Source of the DNA: Coemansia sp. RSA 922
Taxonomy: Eukaryota; Kickxellomycota; Kickxellomycetes; Kickxellales; Kickxellaceae
DNA length: 14,689 nucleotides
Assembly: GCA_027577415.1 (NCBI GenBank)
Contig: JANBQS010000610.1
Location: 1 to 14,689 of the forward strand
Direction of reading: 5' to 3'
The notes under the pieces were generated by a model. It searched no databases and was not told where the DNA came from. It worked only from the letters and a program-made list of their open reading frames with translations. Each line of letters opens with the position of its first letter. Positions within the stretch are counted from its first letter, which is position 1. Of the stretch, positions 1-8,821 are shown piece after piece. Made by a program: the position numbers and the translations under genes.

Positions 1-2
1 AA

Positions 3-473
3 GCACAATCGCTATTTGTTGCCGAGTGGCGTGCGCAGCCTTGGTTGTTGCTGCTGCTGCCGGCTTTATTTGTCTTGGGCTTTGTCGCGCTCCGAGACGA
101 CAATGGCTGTCCTTTGCCCAATCCAACAGACTCTACTACCGGGCTGAAAGCTCCGCTGACAGCCACGTTGCAGACCGCCAGTGTTGCCGTCGTTGGTAGT
201 CCTACTGAGGTGGGTCGACGTATACGTGTGACTCCAGGTAGCGAGGCTGGTGATGAACGTATCGACATCTGCGTTGGTGGCGGCGCCCTGGCTGCGCCTG
301 GCGAAGAACTGTGGCGCTGTGGCATTTTATATAGAACGTTGTTATTATCGAAGCAGGCCGTCTTTTTTTTTAGCTATCCTTCATTCCACTCACACACTCA
401 CACACTCACCTCTACCAAGAGAGGCTTTTTTGTTTGGGTAGGTGGCTTTTTTTTGGCTGGCGGCGAATACTAA
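3..473 (+). CDS. 3' end of an unidentified membrane protein gene (partial)
   Basis: This frame is open from the window edge to a TAA at 471-473, so the start lies outside. The first ~110 residues look coding: mixed codon use like the later genes and a membrane-type stretch, WLLLLLPALFVLGFVAL, near the left edge, followed by a polar, Val/Gly/Thr-rich segment. The last ~40 residues (VFFFSYPSF, HSHTHTLTS) read like translated 3' UTR of CT/CA-repeat type. The true stop could therefore be earlier if an unseen intron or frame change is present. An alternative frame starting at position 2 is open only to about 212. I do not recognise the family. The C-terminus of a multi-pass membrane protein is a guess from the hydrophobic segment alone. 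Confidence 0.35.
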   Translation, partial: AQSLFVAEWRAQPWLLLLLPALFVLGFVALRDDNGCPLPNPTDSTTGLKAPLTATLQTASVAVVGSPTEVGRRIRVTPGSEAGDERIDICVGGGALAAPGEELWRCGILYRTLLLSKQAVFFFSYPSFHSHTHTLTSTKRGFFVWVGGFFLAGGEY

Positions 474-2583
474 AAGAAATTTGTGCAGAATAGGAAACAG
501 ACAGACACAAGTGGTGCCGTACACTGCATAAAAGTATATATGAAAAAAGAAGCCGTTAGTGGTTCGGAATTAAAAAAATATATATACAGATACATTTTTG
601 CAAGTCAGACCGGCCACACTTTCACAAACAACGCAAAAAATAATTGACAGCCATGCTGCAATTATATTTGAGCATTAAGCAAACAACTTTATCACACACA
701 TCCCCCCTCCCTTTTTGCGACAAACAAAAGCGAAGAATGGATGGACATCTTGTATACAATCACTTTGCTTCTTCATCCGTCATGACTCAGTCCCTCTTTT
801 TTTCTCTTCTTTCTCATGCGCCATATCTCGACTTACCTAAAGTTTCTTCAAAGAGCCAAAAAAAAATAAAGCGCGTGCGAAATTTTTCCGCAACCCAAAC
901 CCTTGGGCGTCGATGAAGAAAGGAAGGAAAAAAAGTGATCGAGGAGGGATAGATTACTCGCTTGGGGATTTACGCTTCCAGTTACTCCCCGATGCTAGAA
1001 ATATTTAGGCGTGCGTGTGCGGCAGTTACTCAAGTAATAAGAAAAAAATAGGAAAAAAGGAGGGGGTGTCAATGTCAGAGAGAGAGAGAAGCAAAGAATG
1101 AAAAGCGGTGGTGTTGCTTATCAGTTGCCAGACAAGGATCTCTCTTTTTCGAGTTATTTTGGCACGCGCTCGCGCGCGCGCAAGTATATCCATATTTGAT
1201 GCATTCGAGGTCAGATGAAAATTTAAAGCACACCGACGAAAACAACAACAATTATTTCAAAAAAAAGCCACATCCCCCCTCGATTGGTTTATTGCCCGAG
1301 CTGTGACAAAAAAAATACGTCTCTCTTTTTTTTCCGCCCTAGTCAAACTATAGTCTTTTTTGCACATAATGAATACCCGAATACAAAAAAAAACGTCTGC
1401 ACATGTTCCTCTTTCTTCTTCTTATCCATTAAACCAAATTAGGTAGAGCTGCATAAAGCCATGGTCAAAAGAAACAGATTTGCTGTTGGTCTCAAATCTC
1501 GCTTTCTCTTATCCACCACAGTTTTTTTTGTTGTTGTCTGCTTCACTTCCCACGGACAGAACAAAATAAATAAAGAGCGTGGGTTCCATTTATGCAGAGA
1601 CCTTTAAGGCAAGACGAGATAAACAAGCTTGCCATTCGTATTTGCCGAATGACACACCCCTTTTTCCCCAAAAAGGAAAGTCTGCGCCTCGAAGGAGGTA
1701 CACTACACATCCCATGTTCGGGGGGGGGGTGCTGGAAGGCCGCCCTTACTAAAGTGTGAGCGTCAGGTGACTGTTTATTGTCTGCCTATGCAATGCCTCA
1801 GCCTGGTGTGAAGGGAATAGGTTCCCAGGAGGCCGGCTGGCATGATGAAAGGTTATGTATGGCGCGCGAATGTTTGGAAAAAGGTGCTCCTCACAAGACA
1901 TGTGAACGGCTTTTTGGTGCTTCATATTTAATCTGTGAGATTAGCCAGGACATTGCCATTATAAACAGACCCCACCCTTTGATAAGCTGCTTCAACCAAG
2001 ACTAGTCATTATTGTTTGTGGTTATAGTCGCATTTCTAATTAATTTACTACATAGTTCGTAGAGAAACGTATGCTTCATCTTGGAGAGATTTTGGGTTTG
2101 CGAATTACACTCCTCCCAAGGGCTCTGAGACAGAAGAACTCAATCAAAGCCAAGCACCCGAACCAAAACACACCATGGAATGCCGATAATGGCAGGGGGG
2201 TTAAAGACAAAGGAAGAAATCGCCTGTTATCAACACTCCGACATAGTTAGCCATTACCAAAAGTAGCATTACCTGACTATCCAACCAAGGAGGTTCCAGA
2301 TGCCGCTACCACAACTAACACAAATATTACCACAACAGGGTCATCAGACAAGTTGAGGAGAGCTGCTTTTCCTACTTCAATCCCACCACAAAGTCCAATC
2401 AGACTTGCGACAAATCCATGCCCCAAAAGGTGGCTGTTTATGGACGCTAGACCAGAAATACAGAACGAATGAAGGACAGGGAAAAACGCAGAAGGAATTT
2501 GTAGACCAAAAAACTCTCTCTTGTCCAATTATTTTCTCACTCTCGCTCGTAATTCCTCTTTATTAAAAAAATAACCATCGCAA
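474..2583. other. 2.1-kb low-complexity intergenic region, no convincing gene
   Basis: This long stretch is rich in A and T homopolymers. It also has a GA repeat near 1078-1090, a CG-alternating tract near 1164-1181 that could adopt Z-DNA, and a run of ten G at 1720-1729. Open frames here are short, lack family features and mostly begin at non-ATG codons. The best is 1793-2005 (70 codons from an ATG, Cys-rich, not recognised), which I do not call a gene. I saw no tRNA-like B-box/T-arm, 5S or snRNA sequence by eye. The last ~60 bases form the Rpn13 leader. Only an RNA track could tell whether a non-coding RNA lies here. Confidence 0.5.
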
Positions 2584-3579
2584 ATGTCATCGCTTAGCGC
2601 AGACAATACTCTGACGTTTAAAGCAGGTCGGTTGTACCGTGATGGAGAGACGAATTGGGTGCGGCCTGATTTGCGAAAGGGCGAATGCCAAATGGCCTTT
2701 ATAGGCAGCGGAGCTGTTCGCTTGCGGTGGATCGAAGACAAGAGCACGCAAAGCAGCGACGCGTCGGCTAGGCCAGCGCAGGAGGAGTTTGTATTCTTTT
2801 TGGGCGATGCCGTAGCTGAGAAAGTCACGCAGTCTGAGGGACGAGTATACGTGATAAAATCCAAATCGACATCGACACGCCTGTTCTTTTGGTTGCAGGA
2901 CGAGGATACTAGTAGGGATTACCAGATAGAGGACGCTATTAACGCATATCTAGTGGTTGATGCCGACCGCGATACGGACGATAGCGAGGATGATGAAGAT
3001 GATGAGGAGTTGCGTGAGGCTTTGGCACTTAGTCGTCGCACTGGCGAGCAATTGGCGGTAGTCAGAGAGACACCCGAACTGCGTGCCTCCATATTGCCGA
3101 CTGCTCAGGTGGGAGGCAACCGAGGCGGAAACGACATTGTAATGTCGCCTAATGACGGTGGTATGGACAAGCTGCGGCAGATACTATCGAGCTTCCGCGT
3201 ACCTGAAGATACTCGTGGTAAAGGCCGGCTGGCGTTGCAATTGGGAGACGTGCTGACCCCTGAGCATTTGTCGTCTGTGCTGGCTGACCCCAGTGTGCGG
3301 CGTGCGCTGCTGCCTACGCTTCCTGAGAATATTCCGAGGTCTTCGGCGAGGGACTTGGAGAATATTGTGCGTAGCCCCCAGTTCCAGCAGGCTTTGGCTG
3401 CGTTGTCGTATTTGCTCGAGGATGGGCAGATTGCGGCTGTTGTTGGGCAGCTGGGCCTCGATCCTCATGCCAGCACTAGCGTTGCCGCCTTCCTCGAGGC
3501 CGTGGGGAAGCAGGTTGCTCAGGAAAAGAGCTCTGGCAAAAGTAACGACGACGACGATGACGCAACTATGCAAGAATAA
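2584..3579 (+). CDS. RPN13: Proteasomal ubiquitin receptor Rpn13/ADRM1 with an extra UIM-like motif
   Basis: This 331-residue protein is the 26S proteasome regulatory-particle receptor that docks on Rpn2, binds ubiquitin chains and recruits the deubiquitinase UCH37/Uch2. Residues 8-125 form the Pru domain: FKAGR, the PDLRKG turn, LRWIED, FVFFLGDA (F72 and D75 at the expected ubiquitin-contact positions by eye) and LFFWLQDE. Residues ~194-313 form the DEUBAD domain: LGDVLTPEHL, LADPSVRRALLPTLPE, RSPQFQQALAALSYLLEDGQ and QLGLDP. The family is usually Pru plus linker plus DEUBAD, or Pru alone in budding yeast. Here the linker holds an acidic run and DDEELREALALS (139-150), which fits the ubiquitin-interacting motif. 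The tail is DDDDD-acidic. The ATG at 2584 is the first in frame after an upstream stop. The gene is intronless, and AATAAA overlaps the stop codon. Family assignment is very secure. Confidence 0.96.
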   Translation: MSSLSADNTLTFKAGRLYRDGETNWVRPDLRKGECQMAFIGSGAVRLRWIEDKSTQSSDASARPAQEEFVFFLGDAVAEKVTQSEGRVYVIKSKSTSTRLFFWLQDEDTSRDYQIEDAINAYLVVDADRDTDDSEDDEDDEELREALALSRRTGEQLAVVRETPELRASILPTAQVGGNRGGNDIVMSPNDGGMDKLRQILSSFRVPEDTRGKGRLALQLGDVLTPEHLSSVLADPSVRRALLPTLPENIPRSSARDLENIVRSPQFQQALAALSYLLEDGQIAAVVGQLGLDPHASTSVAAFLEAVGKQVAQEKSSGKSNDDDDDATMQE

Positions 3580-3580
3580 A
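3575..3580 (+). terminator. AATAAA poly(A) signal overlapping the Rpn13 stop
   Basis: The hexamer AATAAA includes the TAA stop (3577-3579). The next gene's ATG is only 147 bp downstream, so the 3' UTR must be short. Other signals may lie further on. Confidence 0.4.
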
Positions 3581-3726
3581 TAGCAAAATTCTGACGAATA
3601 GATTAATCAACATTCGTCAATCAAGCCACAGTACACTCTTTTTGTGAACTTTCAAACTTTCAAACTTTTTTCCCCTTCGAATTCCGTACATTTGCTTTTT
3701 CTTTTTCTCTTGTACAGTATTTAAAA

Positions 3727-4929
3727 ATGGACCGGAGCACTGCGTGTGCGTTGGCATTATGTCTTGCAGCAGGAGTCGTTCTTTATCGTGGTAGTCGTTT
3801 ATCTTCAGCGGCTGACGCAAAAGACACAGGGGCTGTAACGCGAGCAGCGTCAGTAGCTAACGGAGTGGTCGGACTCATTGGCAACACGCTGCTCGTACGC
3901 ATCAACAGTTTATCAGATGCGACTGGGTGCGAGATCCTGGGCAAGGCCGAGTTCCTCAACCCCGGAGGCAGCTCCAAAGACCGAATCGCCCTGTACGTTA
4001 TCGAGCAGGCCGAGCAAAAGGGATTGTTGGTGCCGCATACCAACAGCTGTATATTCGAAGGGACGTCTGGGTCAACGGGCATATCTCTGGCAATGGTGGC
4101 TCGGGCCAAAGGATATCTCTGTCATATCGTAATGCCTAGTGATCAGGCTATAGAGAAATCACAACTGCTTGAGCGTCACGGAGCCACGGTCGAGAGAGTA
4201 GCGCCGTGTTCGATCGTTGATAAGAACAATTTTGTCAATATCGCACGCCGACTCGCACAAGAGTACCAGGATGGGCGAGGATACTTTGTGGATCAGTTTG
4301 AGAATCCGTTAAACTTTGAGGCTCATTATCGGACTACAGGACCCGAGATCCTGAAACAGACTCGGGGCAATGTTGATGCCTTTGTGCATGGGTCGGGGAC
4401 TGGCGGGACCATAGCTGGGGTGACTTGGTTTCTTAAGCAGCGGGTACCGGGAGTACGCAGTTATTTGGCTGATCCGCAGGGCTCTGGCTTGGCCAATAAA
4501 GTCAATCACGGCGTTATGTTTGCCAATACTGAGCGCGAGGGTACTCGTCGTCGCCAGCAAGTCGATACGCTTGTTGAGGGCGTGGGACTCAACCGTCTGA
4601 CTCGCAACTTTGCCCGACTCTTACCTCAGGGCGCCAGTACCATGCTTGATGGCGCCGTGTCTGTATCTGATGCTGACGCTGTGCGTATGTCGCGGTGGCT
4701 GATGGCCAACGACGGCTTGTTTGTTGGAAGCTCGGCTGCCATCAACTGTGTCGCTGCCCTTAGCATTGCTCGTCACTTGGGGCCCGGCCATACGGTCGTT
4801 ACTATTCTCGCTGATAGTGGGCAGCGCCATTTGACAAAATTCTGGAACGATGCTGCTATGACTGAGCTTGGTCATTCTGTAGTGGCGCCTCGGTCGCTGA
4901 ATGAGTTTGCCCAGCTACTTTCTGCATAA
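3727..4929 (+). CDS. Membrane-anchored cysteine synthase-like PLP enzyme (fungal cysteine synthase 2 / Mcy1 type)
   Basis: A 400-residue fold-type II PLP enzyme of the O-acetylserine sulfhydrylase/cystathionine beta-synthase family. Such enzymes replace the beta substituent of an activated serine, classically with sulfide, to give cysteine. Landmarks are FLNPGGSSKDRIA with the Schiff-base lysine K84, the substrate loop EGTSGSTGIS (111-120), the phosphate-binding loop GSGTGGTIAG (222-231) and ADSGQRH (362-368), whose serine contacts the PLP ring nitrogen. Residues ~5-20 are a hydrophobic segment after a short polar start, followed by RGSR, which suggests a signal anchor. Known relatives such as yeast Mcy1 sit in the mitochondrial outer membrane. 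The substrate loop reads TSGSTG, not the TSGNTG of bona fide cysteine synthases, so true cysteine synthase activity is uncertain. The ATG is the first after the AT-rich leader. The gene is intronless and lies 147 bp after Rpn13. Confidence 0.9.
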   Translation: MDRSTACALALCLAAGVVLYRGSRLSSAADAKDTGAVTRAASVANGVVGLIGNTLLVRINSLSDATGCEILGKAEFLNPGGSSKDRIALYVIEQAEQKGLLVPHTNSCIFEGTSGSTGISLAMVARAKGYLCHIVMPSDQAIEKSQLLERHGATVERVAPCSIVDKNNFVNIARRLAQEYQDGRGYFVDQFENPLNFEAHYRTTGPEILKQTRGNVDAFVHGSGTGGTIAGVTWFLKQRVPGVRSYLADPQGSGLANKVNHGVMFANTEREGTRRRQQVDTLVEGVGLNRLTRNFARLLPQGASTMLDGAVSVSDADAVRMSRWLMANDGLFVGSSAAINCVAALSIARHLGPGHTVVTILADSGQRHLTKFWNDAAMTELGHSVVAPRSLNEFAQLLSA

Positions 4930-5618
4930 GAGATTAATAAACGTGATTTCGGGGTAATCGGTCCAAAGGTGTGCTGCAACAAGGGTGCCGCCGATCATAT
5001 TAGGAGGGTGGGGACGTCGGCTGTCGATCCCTGCGGGCTAAAAATGTCCCCCATTCCATGCATGTCAATTTGATTTAATGAGCGGGCTTCCGTTGACTAC
5101 AAACACACGTGCTTGGCACTTTTTATTTTTATTTTATATTTTTTGGCCTACGCAACCAAGCTTTGAATCTTTTTTGTCTATTGTTCTCATTTATTACTGG
5201 GGACCGACTGACCGGCAAACGAAAACAAAGGCAAGATGCGAAAGGGAAGGAGGGGGGAGGGGGAAGACGCCACTGCTGAAATCGGAAAATCGACAAGCCG
5301 CTTTTCTCCTTTGTTTAAATTTGAAGGAAGGGTCCGTTTAGCTATAATTACAAGTTTCCAAATAAAGAATTTTTTATTATGTATTTTTTGAAGGCTTGAC
5401 GTACAAACAAAGGGAATAGGTGTCGGTTACTGAACTCCCCTCCCACGCTTCTTCCCTTTCGATGCAAATCTACAAAAAGGAAAGAAGCGCCCAGACCACA
5501 AAAAAAAATATTTCTTTGTCGTTTCATCGTTCCTTTTTTTTTTTTTTCTTCTTTCTCGTCATTAATTTATTTATTTATTTATTTTTTTGCACTCTTCATT
5601 ATTCTCTGACGAAAAAAA
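4930..5618. other. Intergenic region: 3' UTR of the PLP gene and leader of the APH-like gene
   Basis: AATAAA at 4936-4941, just after the stop, is the probable poly(A) signal of the PLP gene. A second AATAAA lies near 5361. The rest is A/T-rich and homopolymer-rich with GA and GGGG tracts near 5245-5265. Short open frames here are low-complexity, and none looks coding. Confidence 0.5.
5534..5588 (+). repeat. T14 run and (ATTT)n microsatellite in the leader of the APH-like gene
   Basis: Fourteen T at 5534-5547, then about five copies of ATTT at 5565-5588, some 30 bp before the ATG. They are probably polypyrimidine/AT leader sequence. They are length-variable sites and may contain assembly errors. 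Confidence 0.7.
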
Positions 5619-7451
5619 ATGGATCCTACGTCTTCCGCCCTCCATCGCAGTAGCAGCCGTGTTGCTTGTAAAAGTGGAGAGGTCGACTATAACACTGCCG
5701 ACTACCTTGACGCATTTAGCTCTATTGATCGCAGTATTCGAGACCTTATTGATGGACACCAGCCAGTACGCTCTGCTTGTCGCGAGCCACACAAAGCCAA
5801 AGTCAGCCATGCCTCAGCTTTGCTTTCAGTCAAGCGTAGTACTTCTAGGACCAGTTTTCCATCGCCGGTCAGTCCCAGGAAACCCCCAGCTCCACCAAGA
5901 CCTGTTGGCGACGACGACGAGGGTGGCGACGAGGCCGCAGCCGTAGCCTTTCTGTGCAGCGGATTACCGCATTACGAGGGTCCAACACCTATCTACTATA
6001 GTAACTTGAATACTGCGCTCGACGCATACTACAGCGCTACTCGCAATCACTTGCGTTTGGACGATTTCGGTACCACTTTTGCTACCGAAGATGATGGCGA
6101 AGAGGAGCATGTTCCTGAGGCTGCTTGGGATATCCCGCGCCCACCGCGTCCCTCTACCGCTGCCGTCGCATCCAGTCTGCTGTCGCCGCAGACTCTTGCC
6201 GGCTCACCGCGCGATGCTGGCCTATCGACTTATGAGGGTTGGATCGACTTTGAGGAGCTGCAATCGGCTGTCAATGCAGCGCGCTTTACATCTGACGACG
6301 ATCCCTCCACGGCATACTCTATAGGCAGACGTACAGAGACAGACTACATGGTGTTTTATGCTATCGACTCTAAGACTAGTCGACCTATAGACACTGCCGA
6401 CGATAGTGCTGATGGCGGGTGGGCGGTTCAGATTCCAAAGCCATCCGTACCGCAAGACGTATTTGAGAGCGAGATTATCTCCCTGGCCTACGTCGGTGAG
6501 AATACCAAGTTGCCTGTTGCGCAAGTATTGGCCTACGACTTTTCTTCGATAAATCCAGTAGGTGTCCCTTACGCTATTGTTAGTCGAATGCCTGGCGAGT
6601 CGCTGGCCATGCACTGGGATTCGCTGCGGTCGCGGCAGAAGCGTAAAGTTTTGGATCAGATCGCCGAGTTCATAGTCCAACTCAGCGAGTTACAGTTCCC
6701 GCTTATCGGTTCGCTAATCGCTGGTGACGGCAAGCTAGTTATCGGCCCACTGCTTGATGCTCGCCAAAGCGAACCCGGTTATGCTCAGTGCACGAGTCTG
6801 AACTCGTATGGTCCGTTCTCCAGCACTACTGCTTACTACCACGCCATGATTGCAGCTTCACTCGATGCCCTAAAGGTACTAGAGTCAGATGACAGTAGTA
6901 GTGAACCTTCGCTAGACCAGATAGAGCTCGAGACCTATTATTTACTTGCGGATCGCTTAGTTGTAAGCAAGTACGATAATGGCCCGTTTGTGCTTATGCC
7001 CGAGAGCTTTGACCTACACCACTTTGTTTTTGACCGACGCACTTGTCGATTAACTGGAGTCATAGATTGGACATACAGTGGTATACGCCCATTTGTTACA
7101 CTGGTCCAACCACCGTCGTTCACATTTGACGATACGCCTAGATGGGAGCCACATCTCTTGAACGCTCGCATGTCGTATCGTCGTAACCTCGTCCGCTACC
7201 GCCAATGGTTTATGTCGGGTCTGCAGAAGCGCGCTTGGGCGGCACTGGGCAAGGAAAAGTCAAAGGAACTGGCTCAATTGGTTTGTACTGGGTATTGGCG
7301 ATACAAATTCGAGTCTGAAATATGTGAGAACGTCCAGTACTCTAACCCATGGACGTTTAGGGCTATTTGGGAACATCTTCACCCCAATGAAGAGTATGCT
7401 GTGTGGTTTGCTACTTCTCGCTCAAAAAGTCCAACCTTTTTAGACACATGA
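5619..7451 (+). CDS. APH/choline-kinase-fold protein, probable pseudokinase
   Basis: A 610-residue intronless protein. Residues 1-~230 are a poorly conserved, Ser/Pro-rich region (PRKPPAPPRP at 86-95, acidic patches near 97-105 and 157-163), likely disordered. Residues ~265-600 resemble the fungal aminoglycoside-phosphotransferase family: WAVQIPKP (268-275), FESEIISLAYVGENTKLPVAQVLAYDF (helix C and strands), VPYAIVSRMPGESL (316-329), FVLMPESFDLHHFVFD (457-472) and LTGVIDW (478-484). Active members usually read FVL-x-HPDFDLxN here. This protein has PES for HPD and His for Asn, so the catalytic Asp (S463) and metal-binding Asn (H468) are missing, although D483 of the second metal site remains. 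I infer loss of phosphotransfer. Substrate and role are unknown. The ATG follows the AT-rich leader, and the upstream frame is low-complexity. Confidence 0.8.
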   Translation: MDPTSSALHRSSSRVACKSGEVDYNTADYLDAFSSIDRSIRDLIDGHQPVRSACREPHKAKVSHASALLSVKRSTSRTSFPSPVSPRKPPAPPRPVGDDDEGGDEAAAVAFLCSGLPHYEGPTPIYYSNLNTALDAYYSATRNHLRLDDFGTTFATEDDGEEEHVPEAAWDIPRPPRPSTAAVASSLLSPQTLAGSPRDAGLSTYEGWIDFEELQSAVNAARFTSDDDPSTAYSIGRRTETDYMVFYAIDSKTSRPIDTADDSADGGWAVQIPKPSVPQDVFESEIISLAYVGENTKLPVAQVLAYDFSSINPVGVPYAIVSRMPGESLAMHWDSLRSRQKRKVLDQIAEFIVQLSELQFPLIGSLIAGDGKLVIGPLLDARQSEPGYAQCTSLNSYGPFSSTTAYYHAMIAASLDALKVLESDDSSSEPSLDQIELETYYLLADRLVVSKYDNGPFVLMPESFDLHHFVFDRRTCRLTGVIDWTYSGIRPFVTLVQPPSFTFDDTPRWEPHLLNARMSYRRNLVRYRQWFMSGLQKRAWAALGKEKSKELAQLVCTGYWRYKFESEICENVQYSNPWTFRAIWEHLHPNEEYAVWFATSRSKSPTFLDT

Positions 7452-7535
7452 TTGCCCTTTTTTTCCTGTAATTTATTTTTTGTTGTTGCTTACAATCAAG
7501 CACCTACAAAAGCAGCCATACCCCCCACTCAAAGG

Positions 7536-7728
7536 CAGTCAACGGCCGTGCACGTGGAATGTACATGTGCACTAATGTCACGTCTATCTTTCTCCCTCCA
7601 ACAACCCAACACGAACCCTCCTTTGATTGCGTCTGTGCGGCGTGACATGTATCGGGAATATCAAATATACAATCCATTTCTTAAGCTGGCTCGTGAGTAA
7701 GGGCATCGATTTCAAGCACGTATAAAAT
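7536..7728 (+). promoter_or_regulatory. Promoter region of family gene A
   Basis: It holds CAGTCAACG (7536-7544), an E-box-like GCACGTGG (7550-7557), GCGTGACA (7640-7647) and the TATA box TATAAAAT (7721-7728). The TATA box lies 109 bp before the ATG of gene A, with no ATG between. The same elements recur before the other small genes. The spacer 7452-7535 is the 3' UTR of the APH-like gene, and I see nothing else in it. Confidence 0.6.
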
Positions 7729-7829
7729 AGACACACTTCCTCTGTACTGTTCCTTTATTGCCAAAACCCATCACCTCTTTTATTTTTTTTATTGTTCTCC
7801 AACCTTTGAACAGCATCGCAGTACAGGAT

Positions 7830-8108
7830 ATGATAGTCATAACATACAAGCTAAATGGTGACAAGAGCGCGTTTAGTGGGGAGGAGAAAACGATAAATAT
7901 TCTTGAAGAGAATCCCGACGTTTTGCTACTAAAGCGCAAGATTAATGCACTGAATCAGTTTTACCTCGCTGTCAGGGTAACCATTGAGGGCGATGATAAA
8001 AGCCAAGATAATACCAACGCCATCAGTAGTGACGTAGTATATGTCGTAAAGCTCATGCCCTATCCAGCAGACGAGCTAAAGATGACAAAGATTTATCGCT
8101 TTGCGTGA
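7830..8108 (+). CDS. Small family protein A (92 aa), function unknown
   Basis: The frame stays open upstream, but 7830 is the first ATG after the TATA box, giving 92 residues. There is no signal peptide or membrane segment. By eye the layout is strand MIVITYKL (1-8), strand KTINILEE (20-27), helix VLLLKRKINALNQFY (31-45), strand AVRVTIEG (47-54), a variable loop, then strand VVYVVKLMPYP (69-79). The last strand matches the YDVWV/YVVWV end of genes B and C and of the relic at 9620. This is consistent with a small beta-grasp-like fold, which is inference. It is the first member of the array and the most divergent at the C-terminus (DELKMTKIYRFA). Shared promoter elements support it as a real gene more than its sequence does. 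Confidence 0.65.
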   Translation: MIVITYKLNGDKSAFSGEEKTINILEENPDVLLLKRKINALNQFYLAVRVTIEGDDKSQDNTNAISSDVVYVVKLMPYPADELKMTKIYRFA

Positions 8109-8110
8109 GT

Positions 8111-8140
8111 GGTAGCTCTTCTACATTGGTGACAGCTACC
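8111..8140 (+). other. Hairpin GGTAGCT...AGCTACC after gene A
   Basis: A 7-bp perfect inverted repeat (8111-8117 and 8134-8140) with a 16-nt loop starts 2 bp after the stop of gene A. Similar GGTAGC/GCTACC hairpins follow gene B and the first relic, so it may be a shared 3' UTR structure. Confidence 0.45.
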
Positions 8141-8557
8141 TTGCATCCGCTTTTAAATAGTATTGCTTAGTTGTAGTAGTGTGTCTCAAATATATATATA
8201 TATATATGAATTATCTTATAATTTGTAAATAGTGCCAGGCAAAGAGCTTTAATGCTAGAGTCGCCAAACCAGCATGCAACTCAAAGATGGGACCTATATA
8301 TATGAATTAGTTGATATCTGAGTAATTTGATCACCTTTTGTTAAATGTGGCTATAAATGTGCAGCGTGCAACACTGTCTTTTTTATTTTCGAGCACCCAA
8401 AAATAAATCCATTTGCACACTACCAGAGACGCTGGAGAGTGAGAGGCTGTGGCCAATAATTGCACGACTATTTTCATTGAATTGGATGGATCATGCGTTT
8501 TCTTTCGCAATCGTCGCTCATCGGAACAGCTACAAAGGCAAGCATGGATGTCAGAAA
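8141..8557. other. Gene A/B spacer, A/T-rich
   Basis: It contains a (TA)n tract at 8191-8207. A second short TA tract near 8295 shares the flank TATATATATGAATTA. A TATA-like CTATAAAT lies near 8350. Open frames on both strands are short and unlike the family. I see no relic of a family gene here. Confidence 0.45.
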
Positions 8558-8734
8558 GGCAGTCAACAGCAAACTGTGCACATGACACATTCTTATAAAA
8601 TGATCATCTTATCATCTACCTAACACAAGCAATGCTTGATTGCAAAAGCATGGCGTGACATTGTCTACAAGCTGGGAAAGGATAGGAATGAACTCATCTT
8701 CTCACATGTGAAAATGCTTTGCTACATATAAAAA
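8558..8734 (+). promoter_or_regulatory. Promoter region of family gene B
   Basis: GGCAGTCAACAGC (8558-8570) contains the exact CAGTCAAC core. GCGTGACATTGTC (8653-8665) shares 11 bases with the relic promoter at 9519. CACATGTG is at 8703-8710 and the TATA box TATAAAAA at 8727-8734, 95 bp before the ATG. Confidence 0.6.
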
Positions 8735-8821
8735 CAAGAGCAGCGACACATATTTTCTTATTTTTGCCTACATTCTTACTAGCATCGATATTTCTATTAC
8801 ACTTGCTGAACCACTACAAAC

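Noticed and set aside
1793..2005. Plus-strand 70-codon frame from an ATG in the long spacer
   Set aside because: No recognisable domain, no promoter like the family genes, and codon use not distinct from spacer. Kept as a remark only.
2277..2528. Minus-strand open frame of 83 codons with hydrophobic segments, divergent to Rpn13
   Set aside because: It contains no ATG (it opens at TTG right after a stop), matches no family I know and would share a 55-bp promoter with Rpn13. It could only be an exon, for which I see no support.
3184..3573. Long antisense frame within Rpn13 and similar frames over the PLP and APH-like genes
   Set aside because: These are by-products of strong coding frames on the plus strand. 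The antisense products show no family features.
5619..7451. APH-like protein as an antibiotic-resistance enzyme
   Set aside because: The catalytic residues are missing, and the sequence resembles the broad fungal APH-fold group rather than resistance enzymes.
8150..8560. Possible family relic or gene between A and B (CTATAAAT near 8350)
   Set aside because: No VWV/FAW-type ending, no LK helix and no start at the family spacing could be found in any frame.
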